From NCBI GenBank assembly GCA_902595515.1, contig CACJQK010000012.1, forward strand, positions 1-43,082: DNA of 43,082 bases, in the 5' to 3' direction. Shown here piece after piece: positions 7,881 to 16,751 of this stretch. Numbering within the stretch: the stretch's first letter is position 1; each line of letters opens with the position of its first letter. This DNA is from an uncultured SAR116 cluster alpha proteobacterium. Its GTDB lineage: Bacteria; Pseudomonadota; Alphaproteobacteria; Puniceispirillales; Marisalimonadaceae. A program made the position numbers and the translations under genes. Below the pieces are notes generated by a model, which was given only the letters and a program-made list of their open reading frames with translations, was not told the origin of the DNA and ran no database searches.

Positions 7881-10800
7881 ATGCTTAAAGATTTGGATGT
7901 TGCGAAGGTTTTAATAGAAGCTTTTGATAATGATGAAACTGGTATCTTGTTATATGACAAAAAAGATAAATTGTGTTTTGCAAACAAACCCATGTTTACA
8001 AGGTTTAATAGGCTCAAAGTTAATTATGAAATAGGTGAGAGTGTTTATGAAAGAATGGGAAAATTCAAAAAATTAAAAATCATACCTGTAGAAGAAATTA
8101 ATCAAAGAATAGATAATTATAACAAAGTAAAAAAAACAAAAATTGCCTCTCAGTACGTCATAAAAGGCCCTACAGGTAGGTGGATACAGATAAGAGACAA
8201 TCTTACTCCTTCTGGCTATATTTTAACTGTAATGACTAATGTTACAGATATTATTGAACAAGATCTTGAAAGAAAACGTTTGTCTGAAGCTATTGAGAAC
8301 TTTCCGGGTGGAGTTATGTTTTGGGATGAAAATGATCAACTAATTGTATCTAACAAACGTAACCAGGAAATAATGAAACAAGCTGGAATTGATTTCATTT
8401 TAGAAAAAGGTATCAAATATGAACAAATGTTAAAAAAGCAAGTTAACAGTAATTTGTATATTTTACCTAAGGGTATTTCAAAATCAAAATATATTAAAAA
8501 AAGACTTCAAGAGCGAGCAGATTTAAAATCAAGGACAAGAGAAATTAATTTACAAACAGGAACTACAATCATTGCAAATGAGACGAGGTTTGAAGATGGT
8601 TCTCTCCTAAGTGTATACACTGATATTACGGACCTTAAAAAACAGCAAATAGAGTTAAAACAGCTTGCAGATGCTATTGAATTTACCCCCAGTAATCTAA
8701 TGCTATGGGATAAAGATAATAAACTCATTATGGCTAATAAAAAAGCAAGAGATGAAAATGCTAAAAGAGGTTTTAGTCTGAAAAAAGGATCTTCAAGAAT
8801 CGAAATGGTTAAGAATGCTCTAAAAAAAGGTTTGATGGAACCTCCAAAAGGGATAACGATTAATAAATTTTTAGAGGGGAGAAAAAAACAATTTGATAAT
8901 TTAAAAGATCAAGAAACTTACGAAGTCATAGTTAATAAACAACATTTTCTTGCCTCTTCCTATAGGTTGCCTGACCAATCAACTTTACAATTTGTAACCA
9001 ATATTACTGAAAATAAAAAACAAGAAACTGAACTTTTAAGGTTAAAAAATGGTATTGAAACTCTCCCAAACGGTCTGATGTTTTGGGATGAAAATGATAA
9101 TTTGATTGCATTTAATGAAAGTTCACAAAATTTAACTGAATATTATGGTTTAACACTAAAAATTGGTATGAATTTTAGCGATTTGAGAAAACATATGGTT
9201 TTAAATCACCAAAAACCACCAAAAGGAATAACCATTAAACAACATTTTAAAAATAGAGAAAAAGCGTGGAAAAATCTTAAAGGTCAAAATACTAGAGAAT
9301 CAAATTTTACAGATCATACTCTTCACTTTACAGATACAAGATTACAAGATGGAAGTACAATTTGTTTATGGACTGACATAACAGATATAAAAAAACAAGA
9401 AAACGAATTGATAAGATTAAGAGATGGTATTGAAACTTTACCTAATGGATTAATGTTTTGGGATAAAAATGATAAATTAATTGCTAGTAATAAGGCGGCT
9501 ATTGATTTTGTAAAAGATTTTGGTTTTGACCTTAAACTTGGTGTCAATAGATTTGATCATGTTCACTACATGTATGAAAACGATGTCATTATCATCAAAA
9601 AGGGCATGACTAAAAATCAACAAATTAATCATACTATTGATAATTGGAGAAAATTCAAAGGCACTAGAACTCGAGAATCTGAATTTACAAATGGTAGATC
9701 TTTTTTATTCACTGAAACTAGATTAAATGATGGAAGTACTATTTCTTTATGGACTGATATAACTGCGACAAAAAAACAAGAAAAAGAGTTATTACGTTTC
9801 AAGGATGGAATTGAGACCTTACCAAACGGCCTAATGTTTTGGGACCAGAATGATAAATTAATAGCTAACAATAAAAGTTCTGTTTCATTCTTTAAAAAAT
9901 TTGGTTTTAATTTAGATATTGGAATTACAAGAAATCAATTGCTGGAATACATGATACTCAAAGAAAAAGTGTTAATTCCTAAGGAAGAAAATAAAAAACA
10001 ATATTTAAAAAAAATAATTAAAGAATGGAAATTATTTAAAGGCAAAAAGCTTAGGGAAAATAATTTCTCAAATGGTAAGACAATTTTAACTACTGATACT
10101 AGGTTAGAAGATGGTAGTACAATATCCCTTTATGTAGATGTAACAGACATAAAGACTGTTGAAAAAAATCAAAAACAACTTATCGACGCTATAGATGTTA
10201 TGCCTAATAGTATTTCTTTGTGGGATAAAGAAAATAAACTGATAATGGCAAATCAAACCTCAATAGCAGACATGAAAAAATTAAACTTTGAATTGAAACC
10301 GGGAGTGCCAAGAATTTCCATGGTGAGAAACGTAGTAAATCATGGCCTGGTTCCTATTCCAAAAGGAATGACAAAAAAACAATTTTATGAATCAAAATTA
10401 AAAGAATATGAAAGTTTAAAAAATGAACAGAGAGACGAAATAGAATTAAACAATGGTAATTTTGTTTTAAATATCGCTAAAAGATTGCCAGATGGTGGAA
10501 CACTGCAAAACTCCATAAACATTACTGAGATTAAAAAAGGAGAAAAATCATTAAAATTGCTTAGTGATGCCATTGAAATTATACCAAATATGTTAATGTT
10601 GTGGGATAAAGACAACAGATTAATTATGGCAAATCGTCGCGCGAGAGATATTCAAAGTAAGATGGGAATGATATTAAAACCAGGTGTTTCTAGGTTTGAA
10701 ATGCTTGAAGCTGGATTAAAATCAGGGTCTTTACTGGATAGTGAAGGTTTGCCAGCAAAACAATGGGTGGAAAAGAGAAAAAAAGGAATTATTAATCTTA

Positions 10801-13748
10801 AGGGCAGAGAAATAGTTGAGACCCGGATAAAAGTAGAAAATGTTATTTATGATATTTTAGGTTCATTTACTCGTTTGAATGACGGAGGTACTTTGCAGAT
10901 TTGGACTGACATTACAGAAATCAGACAAAAAGAAAGAGAAGTTGCAGAAAGTCAGAGAAAAGTAAGGGAAGCTGAAGAAAAAATTTCAAATGCAATAAAC
11001 AGTATGCCCCATGGAATTACCATGTGGGATGAGAATATGAAATTAGTAATGTTTAACAACTATGCAAATGAAGTGTGGACAAAAGGTAACGTTAAAATAA
11101 AAGTTGGAACCTCATATGCTGAATATATGAAACAATCCAAGAAAAATAAATTTTTAATCTTCGATAAAAAGTCTGATGAAATTGAATATTATAAAAACGC
11201 AGTAGAAAATAGAAAAAAATTTAAGGGAGTTTTTACTATAGAGACACCTCCATTTTATGATGGATCAATTTGGCAATCAACATCAACCAGGTTGCCTGAT
11301 GGAGGTGTGTTTTCAATCTTGTCTAATATAACAGATTTGAAAAGAAGAGAAGCTTCATTGAAACAGTTGAGTGATTCGATTGAGGCTACACCAAATGCAA
11401 TTTTACTTTGGGATAAGAATCATAAACTTGTTGTGGGTAATAAAAAAGCCAGAGATGTTCAAAAAGAACTTGATTTTGATTTAAAGCCAGGAATCTTAAG
11501 AAAAGATATGATTGATAATGTTGAAAAAAAAGGTTTAGTTGCTATTCCAGAAGGAATGACAACTGAAGAATTTTATATTCAGAGGAGAGTTGCAACAAAA
11601 TCGTCTAAAAATCATATGTATGAGTTAGCATTTACAAACGGCACTACATGGTTAGTAAGTGATACAAAGTTACCTGATGGAGGTTTTTTGCAGGTTTATT
11701 CTGATATTTCAGAAATGAAAGAAAAAGATAAAGAAATAAAACTAGCACAAGAACAAGTCAGAAAAACAGAAAAAAGAATGACTGACGCATTAAATAGTAT
11801 GCCTCATGGTATTTCCTTATGGAATAAAGATGACACATTGGCAATGAGAAATACGCTGGCTTTTGATATTCATAAAGGAGCTGGTATAGATACCTATCAA
11901 CCAGGTATTACATATAAAGAACAAACAGAGGCATGGGAAAAGTATGATTTTTTTGATTTTGATAATGTAGAACAAAAAAAGAAGTTTTTTAAATCAATTA
12001 AAGATAGCCGAAAAGATTTGAAAGGATCAATGACGGTTGAAACCCCCAGATTTTATAATGGAACTTATTGGCAAGCTACTTATAGACGTTTAAATGATGG
12101 TGGAGTTTTTACAATATTTTCTGATATAACTGAACTCAAAAAACGTGAAGAAGAATTAAATAAAACGATTAAGGAATTAGATGTAGCAAGGGAAAAAGCA
12201 GATGCTGCCAACCAGACTAAAAGTCAATTTCTTGCAAATATGAGTCATGAATTAAGAACACCTTTAAATGCCATAATAGGTTTAACAGAGATGTTAAAAG
12301 AAGATGCAGCAGATGATGGCTTGGACGATTTTGAAGAGCCACTTGATAGAGTTTTTAATGCAGGCAAACATCTCTTAACACTTATAAACGACGTATTAGA
12401 TTTATCTAAAATTGAAGCAGGAAGAGTGGAATTATTTAATGAAACATTTGAGCTAACACAAATTTTGGATGATGTCATGAAAACTTCATTACCTTTAGCT
12501 CAAAAGAATGATAACGAATTAATTATTGATTATAAGACAGAGATTGATTTTGTTACTGCTGACCAAACTAGGGTTAAACAGGTTGTTTTGAATTTAATTT
12601 CTAATGCTTGTAAATTTACTGAAAAAGGTAAAATAACTGTTGGAGTAAATAAAATTTTACGTGAAGGTGGTGACCTAATTTCTATAGATGTAAGCGATAC
12701 TGGTATTGGTATGTCAGACGAGCAGATGTCTAGATTGTTTAATTCATTTGTCCAAGCTGATAGTTCAACAACGAGAAAATATGGTGGAACAGGTTTAGGA
12801 CTTACTATTTCAAAACAGCTTGCAATATTAATGGGTGGCGATGTCGTGGTAAATAGTGTGTTAGGAAAAGGTACGACTTTTACAGCAACATTTCTAGCAG
12901 ATTTCATTGGCGCATCTGAAAGTTTAAAAAATTTACAACAAAAAACTGGTTCTTTAATTGAAAATGTTATTACTTTAGAAAACAATACGGGAAAGACAAT
13001 TTTAATAATTGACGATGATCCAACTGTTAGCGAACTAATGAAACGTCAATTGTTGAAAGAAGGTTATAAAGTAGTTATTGCACCAAATGGGAAAGAGGGA
13101 ATTAGTTTAGCACGTGATCTTAAACCTGATGTTATTACTCTAGATATTTTGATGCCCGAAATGGATGGGTGGTCAGTACTGCGTACCTTAAAGGCTGATC
13201 CTGAAGTTTCAAATATCCCCGTTATTATGGCTTCGATATTAGATGAGAAAAATAAAGGATTTTCGCTAGGTGCAGCAGATTTTTTATCAAAACCTATCCA
13301 AAAAGAATACCTAATGAAATCAATTAGAAATTTAATAGGTGATAAAGAAAATCTTAAAATTTGCCTTATTGAAGATGATGAAAGTTTAAGGTTTACAATT
13401 AAAGAAATTTTAGAAAAACAAAATGTTCAAATTATGGAAGCAGAAAATGGCAAAGTTGGAATGAATATTTTACAGAATGAAGAAATTAAACCTGATTTAA
13501 TTTTGTTAGATTTGATGATGCCAGTAATGAATGGTTTTGAATTTTTAAAAGCTATAAGAGAAACTGAATTAAATTCTATTCCAATTTTAGTTTTGACTGG
13601 AGCAGAATTAAGTGGAGATGAAAAGACATTTTTGTTAGGTGAAACACAAAGAATACTTGAAAAAAGTGAAGATACAATGTCTACAATCGTTAATGAGGTA
13701 AGTAATGTTATTAAGGCTTCTTCATTTAAAAATGGAGATAGTAAATGA
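7881..13748 (+). CDS. Giant soluble hybrid histidine kinase with eleven PAS-like units and two receivers
   Basis: About 1955 residues with no transmembrane segment. Eleven PAS-like units of ~125-135 residues begin near residues 5, 135, 264, 390, 515, 641, 769, 895, 1037, 1164 and 1302. Each has a core like PNGLMFWDxNDKLIA followed by RLxDG and a closing DITxxKK. Then come HisKA with phospho-acceptor His1456 (NMSHELRTPLNAI), a HATPase with N box (NLISNACKF), DTGIGMS and GGTGLGL, and two receivers with Asp1755 (LDILMPEMDG) and Asp1877 (LDLMMPVMNG). The ATG at 7881 has GAAGG seven bases upstream; an in-frame ATG at 7863, directly after the preceding stop, is the alternative. It would pass phosphate to the two receivers encoded next. 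No heme- or flavin-binding signature is recognisable in the PAS units, so the signal is unknown. Confidence 0.92.
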   Translation: MLKDLDVAKVLIEAFDNDETGILLYDKKDKLCFANKPMFTRFNRLKVNYEIGESVYERMGKFKKLKIIPVEEINQRIDNYNKVKKTKIASQYVIKGPTGRWIQIRDNLTPSGYILTVMTNVTDIIEQDLERKRLSEAIENFPGGVMFWDENDQLIVSNKRNQEIMKQAGIDFILEKGIKYEQMLKKQVNSNLYILPKGISKSKYIKKRLQERADLKSRTREINLQTGTTIIANETRFEDGSLLSVYTDITDLKKQQIELKQLADAIEFTPSNLMLWDKDNKLIMANKKARDENAKRGFSLKKGSSRIEMVKNALKKGLMEPPKGITINKFLEGRKKQFDNLKDQETYEVIVNKQHFLASSYRLPDQSTLQFVTNITENKKQETELLRLKNGIETLPNGLMFWDENDNLIAFNESSQNLTEYYGLTLKIGMNFSDLRKHMVLNHQKPPKGITIKQHFKNREKAWKNLKGQNTRESNFTDHTLHFTDTRLQDGSTICLWTDITDIKKQENELIRLRDGIETLPNGLMFWDKNDKLIASNKAAIDFVKDFGFDLKLGVNRFDHVHYMYENDVIIIKKGMTKNQQINHTIDNWRKFKGTRTRESEFTNGRSFLFTETRLNDGSTISLWTDITATKKQEKELLRFKDGIETLPNGLMFWDQNDKLIANNKSSVSFFKKFGFNLDIGITRNQLLEYMILKEKVLIPKEENKKQYLKKIIKEWKLFKGKKLRENNFSNGKTILTTDTRLEDGSTISLYVDVTDIKTVEKNQKQLIDAIDVMPNSISLWDKENKLIMANQTSIADMKKLNFELKPGVPRISMVRNVVNHGLVPIPKGMTKKQFYESKLKEYESLKNEQRDEIELNNGNFVLNIAKRLPDGGTLQNSINITEIKKGEKSLKLLSDAIEIIPNMLMLWDKDNRLIMANRRARDIQSKMGMILKPGVSRFEMLEAGLKSGSLLDSEGLPAKQWVEKRKKGIINLKGREIVETRIKVENVIYDILGSFTRLNDGGTLQIWTDITEIRQKEREVAESQRKVREAEEKISNAINSMPHGITMWDENMKLVMFNNYANEVWTKGNVKIKVGTSYAEYMKQSKKNKFLIFDKKSDEIEYYKNAVENRKKFKGVFTIETPPFYDGSIWQSTSTRLPDGGVFSILSNITDLKRREASLKQLSDSIEATPNAILLWDKNHKLVVGNKKARDVQKELDFDLKPGILRKDMIDNVEKKGLVAIPEGMTTEEFYIQRRVATKSSKNHMYELAFTNGTTWLVSDTKLPDGGFLQVYSDISEMKEKDKEIKLAQEQVRKTEKRMTDALNSMPHGISLWNKDDTLAMRNTLAFDIHKGAGIDTYQPGITYKEQTEAWEKYDFFDFDNVEQKKKFFKSIKDSRKDLKGSMTVETPRFYNGTYWQATYRRLNDGGVFTIFSDITELKKREEELNKTIKELDVAREKADAANQTKSQFLANMSHELRTPLNAIIGLTEMLKEDAADDGLDDFEEPLDRVFNAGKHLLTLINDVLDLSKIEAGRVELFNETFELTQILDDVMKTSLPLAQKNDNELIIDYKTEIDFVTADQTRVKQVVLNLISNACKFTEKGKITVGVNKILREGGDLISIDVSDTGIGMSDEQMSRLFNSFVQADSSTTRKYGGTGLGLTISKQLAILMGGDVVVNSVLGKGTTFTATFLADFIGASESLKNLQQKTGSLIENVITLENNTGKTILIIDDDPTVSELMKRQLLKEGYKVVIAPNGKEGISLARDLKPDVITLDILMPEMDGWSVLRTLKADPEVSNIPVIMASILDEKNKGFSLGAADFLSKPIQKEYLMKSIRNLIGDKENLKICLIEDDESLRFTIKEILEKQNVQIMEAENGKVGMNILQNEEIKPDLILLDLMMPVMNGFEFLKAIRETELNSIPILVLTGAELSGDEKTFLLGETQRILEKSEDTMSTIVNEVSNVIKASSFKNGDSK

Positions 13749-14119
13749 CAAAGATATTATATGTAGAAGACAACGAAGACAATGTTTATATGTTATCAAG
13801 ACGTTTAAAAAGGAAAGGTTTTGAAATAGTTATTGCTGTTGACGGAGAGCAGGGTGTTGAGATGGCGTCTTCAGAGAAACCAGATCTTATTTTAATGGAT
13901 TTGAGTTTACCAAAAATGGATGGATGGACTGCAACTAAACACATCAAAAGTAAAGATGAGCTTAAATCAATTCCAATAATTGCTCTATCAGCACATGCAA
14001 TGGAAGAACATAAACAAAGAGCACTTGATAGTGGTTGTAATGATTATGATACTAAACCAGTAGATATCAAAAGGCTATTATCTAAAATATCAGAGCAATT
14101 AGGTACTAAAAATGATTAA
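13745..14119 (+). CDS. Single-domain response regulator (DivK-like)
   Basis: A 124-residue receiver with no output domain. It has the acidic pair YVEDNEDN at the N-terminus, phospho-acceptor Asp in ILMDLSLPKMDG (~49-60), the Ser of ALSAHAM in the conserved Thr/Ser place, and Lys in DTKPVD. It overlaps the kinase stop by four bases (ATGA) and the next gene by eight, so the three are made together. Receivers of this kind act as phosphorelay shuttles or protein-binding switches. Resemblance to DivK is at fold level only; the partner is not evident. Confidence 0.92.
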   Translation: MTKILYVEDNEDNVYMLSRRLKRKGFEIVIAVDGEQGVEMASSEKPDLILMDLSLPKMDGWTATKHIKSKDELKSIPIIALSAHAMEEHKQRALDSGCNDYDTKPVDIKRLLSKISEQLGTKND

Positions 14120-15152
14120 CAAAGAGGATGCAAATATACTAATTGTTGATGATATTGAAGATAATAGATATACGCTTGAAAGAAGATTAAAAAGAGATGG
14201 TTATAAAAATATCTTCCTAGCTGAGGGCGGTAAAACAGCTCTTGATATGGCTACGAAAAACAAATTTGATTTAATACTTTTAGATCTTATGATGCCAGAT
14301 ATGAGTGGTCTTGAGGTTCTTAAATATCTAAAAGGTGATCCTCTACAAAGATCTATTCCTGTCATTATGGTTACAGCTTCTGATGAAGTAGAAACAGCTG
14401 CAGAATGCATCATAAATGGCGCCGATGATTTCATTACTAAACCTTTCAATGGAACTTTGCTCAAAGCAAGAGTTGGAGCAAGTCTAGAGAAAAAAAGATT
14501 AAGAGACACTGAAGAAAGTTATTTAGATAGAGTTGAAACAGACAAAAAACGATCACAACAAATATTGAAAACTGTTATGCCTACCTCTGTAGCTAATGAA
14601 CTTCAGTCATCTGGAAAAGTTAGGTCTAGAAGATATGATGACGTGGCAATTTTAATATGTGATTTAGTTGGCTTTACATCATTTTGTGAAAAAAATGACC
14701 CAGAATTAGTTGTTGAAACATTGCAGGGTCTTGTAGAAAATTTTGAAAAAGCCTTTGAAGATTTTGGCTTAGAGAAAATTAAAACAGTTGGAGATGCTAT
14801 TGTTGCAGTTGCAGGGTTATCTTCACACGCCATTTCTCCTGTTAAATCTTGTGTAGATTGTTCTTACAAATTAAGGGAGATTGCAAATACGTCATCAATG
14901 CCTTGGAATCTCCACCTTGGGATACACTCTGGTTCTCTTGTTGCTGGAACAGTTGGGACAAAAACAGTGCAATTTGATATTTTGGGAAAAACAGTAAATA
15001 TGGCATTTAATATATGTGATATGTCTGAGTCAAATCAAATTCTTATTTCTAGCGATGCTTGGATGACAGCAAGAAATGAAATTAAAGTAAAATCGATTGG
15101 ATTAAAAAGATTAAAGAGTGGCCAAGACATTGAAATGTTAGAATGCGTTTAG
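14112..15152 (+). CDS. Response regulator with a class III cyclase output domain; catalytic Arg missing
   Basis: Residues ~1-125 form a receiver with Asp58 (LILLDLMMPDMSG) and Lys in TKPFN. A charged helical linker (~125-165) leads to a class III cyclase domain (~170-346). Metal-binding Asp184 (CDLVGFTSF) and Asp228 (TVGDA) are present, as are adenine-selecting Lys224 and Asp289 and the transition-state Asn296. The Arg normally four residues after that Asn is Asn300 (VNMAFNICD), so activity may be low, altered or lost. The start overlaps the single-domain receiver by eight bases. As the terminal gene of the operon it is the natural output of the upstream kinase. Confidence 0.9.
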   Translation: MINKEDANILIVDDIEDNRYTLERRLKRDGYKNIFLAEGGKTALDMATKNKFDLILLDLMMPDMSGLEVLKYLKGDPLQRSIPVIMVTASDEVETAAECIINGADDFITKPFNGTLLKARVGASLEKKRLRDTEESYLDRVETDKKRSQQILKTVMPTSVANELQSSGKVRSRRYDDVAILICDLVGFTSFCEKNDPELVVETLQGLVENFEKAFEDFGLEKIKTVGDAIVAVAGLSSHAISPVKSCVDCSYKLREIANTSSMPWNLHLGIHSGSLVAGTVGTKTVQFDILGKTVNMAFNICDMSESNQILISSDAWMTARNEIKVKSIGLKRLKSGQDIEMLECV

Positions 15153-15154
15153 GT

Positions 15155-15970
15155 TCACCACTCGTTTTCAAATTCTTGTGAAAATGAAAACATTTTTAGA
15201 GGAGTGGCTTCTCCTCTAGGAATTTTGGCAATGGGATTTAACTTAAATTCATCAATACCTCTAGCAAGCTGTGTTTCAAAAAAGGGCCAAATTTTTAAAT
15301 CACCTTTAACATTAGTTGGTGAGAATCTCATGGTTACTCCGCATCTTCTTCTATCAGAGTTATTCGCTTCCGATCCATGTAAAAGAGCATCATTGTGGAG
15401 TGATATTTGTCCAGCTTTCAAATTAAGTGAAACTATCTTTGTTTCATCTAATTGATCAAATGATACTTCTTGGTCAAGAACTAAATTTTTGGCAGGATTT
15501 TTTTTGTGAATAAATCGTCCCATTTTATGACTTCCAGAAACTACTTTCATTGCACCATTTTCTTCATCTGTATCAAAAACTGCAAGCCACACTGTGACTG
15601 CATTTGATGGATTTAACGGCCAATATTGAGCGTCTTGGTGCCATGGTACAACTGATCCATCTTTAGGCTCTTTACTAAAAAATTGGCCTCCCCATTGAAC
15701 AAAATTAGGACCTAATAAATCTTCAACATAATCTAAAATAGCTGGTGTTCTACATAGATCATGAAATTTTTTACTAGCTTTGTGCCACATGTTAGTCTTA
15801 TTAATATCAATATCTTGAGGTAATTTAGAACTTAGTTCATCATACCAATTATGTAAGTCATTAATTGCATTTTCTGAGAACACTGGGAGACCTGTTATGT
15901 ATCCTTCTTTTATATATTGTTCTTTTTCTTCATCTGAAAGTCTTCTAGCTTTCTGATCAATTTCAAACAA
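15155..15970 (-). CDS. Phytanoyl-CoA dioxygenase family oxygenase (TTG start)
   Basis: A 271-residue Fe(II)/2-oxoglutarate-dependent oxygenase. The metal triad is His and Asp in PWHQDAQYW (~133-141) and the distal His in LLHGSEANNS (~218). The Arg in VTMRFSP would hold 2-oxoglutarate. The start is TTG: GGGAGGG lies eight bases upstream, and the nearby ATG is in another frame that stops at once. Only three bases separate it from the RraA-like gene upstream, so the two form an operon. Members of this family hydroxylate varied small molecules, and the name does not imply phytanoyl-CoA as substrate. The stop lies two bases from the convergent cyclase stop. Confidence 0.88.
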   Translation of the reverse strand: MFEIDQKARRLSDEEKEQYIKEGYITGLPVFSENAINDLHNWYDELSSKLPQDIDINKTNMWHKASKKFHDLCRTPAILDYVEDLLGPNFVQWGGQFFSKEPKDGSVVPWHQDAQYWPLNPSNAVTVWLAVFDTDEENGAMKVVSGSHKMGRFIHKKNPAKNLVLDQEVSFDQLDETKIVSLNLKAGQISLHNDALLHGSEANNSDRRRCGVTMRFSPTNVKGDLKIWPFFETQLARGIDEFKLNPIAKIPRGEATPLKMFSFSQEFENEW

Positions 15971-15973
15971 AAT

Positions 15974-16693
15974 TCATCCCTCCCATTGTTCATTTGAAGC
16001 TTTTGACCATGCCTCTTTGAGTTTTTCAATATTAAAGTTCTCTTCTTTTGCTGCTTCGATTAGGTGTTTCTCTTTTTTTGTCATGTGATTAATAGCTTTT
16101 TTGATAATTGAAAGTGCTTTGTCTGGTATAACAACCGCTCCATGCTGATCTGCATGAATTATTTCACCATCATTCACGTTAAGACCGTGGATATTAACTG
16201 ATGATGCAAATTCTACAACGTGAACATAAGCATGACTTGGCCCAATCCCATTAGCTAAAACCTGATAATTTTTATCTATCGCGTCTAGATCTCTAAGTAA
16301 CCCACTCGTTATTGTTCCTGCTAGTCCCAAGCCTTTATGTAATGCTACATTAACCTCACCCCAAAATGATCCTGTAGGATTTGGCCAATCAAGATCCTCG
16401 ATTACACAGACAGGAGAAGCATCAGGATATTCTTTAAATTTTTTACTTATATATTCATAATATTTTAATCGAATTGAAGTAGTTTCCTCAGGTGATAAAA
16501 TAGGAGGATTAGAAGCCCTTATTTTTGCTGTTCTTGCTATTCCAACAATAGGCTCTAGTTTATTATTGGCTGAAATGAAGGGATATTTTGTATAACCATC
16601 TGCAGATCTAGATCCTCTATATATATCAAGTGCATTTGAGATTGTAGGTGTATCAAACTTCTTTAAAAAATCTATTAACTCATTACTTAACAT
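15974..16693 (-). CDS. RraA-like / 4-hydroxy-4-methyl-2-oxoglutarate aldolase family protein
   Basis: A 239-residue protein of the RraA/HMG-aldolase fold. Visible core motifs are FWGEVNVALHKGLGLAG and GLLRDLDAI, with the Gly-Arg-Asp region that binds metal and pyruvate-like substrates, and the later DGEIIHADQHGAVVIP. True RraA proteins are about 160 residues. This one has extra N- and C-terminal parts, as in the aldolase/decarboxylase-like members, so an enzymatic role is more likely than RNase E inhibition. I choose the ATG at 16693 because GGGAG lies eight bases upstream; an in-frame ATG at 16708 sits ahead of that site. It is cotranscribed with the downstream dioxygenase. Confidence 0.82.
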   Translation of the reverse strand: MLSNELIDFLKKFDTPTISNALDIYRGSRSADGYTKYPFISANNKLEPIVGIARTAKIRASNPPILSPEETTSIRLKYYEYISKKFKEYPDASPVCVIEDLDWPNPTGSFWGEVNVALHKGLGLAGTITSGLLRDLDAIDKNYQVLANGIGPSHAYVHVVEFASSVNIHGLNVNDGEIIHADQHGAVVIPDKALSIIKKAINHMTKKEKHLIEAAKEENFNIEKLKEAWSKASNEQWEG

Positions 16694-16751
16694 AAATTTC
16701 ACTCCCATTAATAATGTTAACTATCGAAAATATTTTTAAAAGAAAAATTTA

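Noticed and set aside
8283-12180. PAS unit array considered as a DNA repeat or recombination hotspot
   Set aside because: Units are similar in protein but clearly diverged in DNA; no long identical stretches are visible, so I treat it as domain duplication rather than a nucleotide repeat.
12530-12985. 151-codon open frame antisense to the histidine kinase ATPase domain
   Set aside because: The plus strand here encodes the conserved N, G1 and G2 boxes. The antisense product is a Ser/Ile/Phe-rich mirror of those codons with no family motif.
15974-16693. RNase E inhibitor RraA
   Set aside because: At 239 residues it is much longer than true RraA and is paired with an oxygenase, so a metabolic aldolase-like role is more likely.
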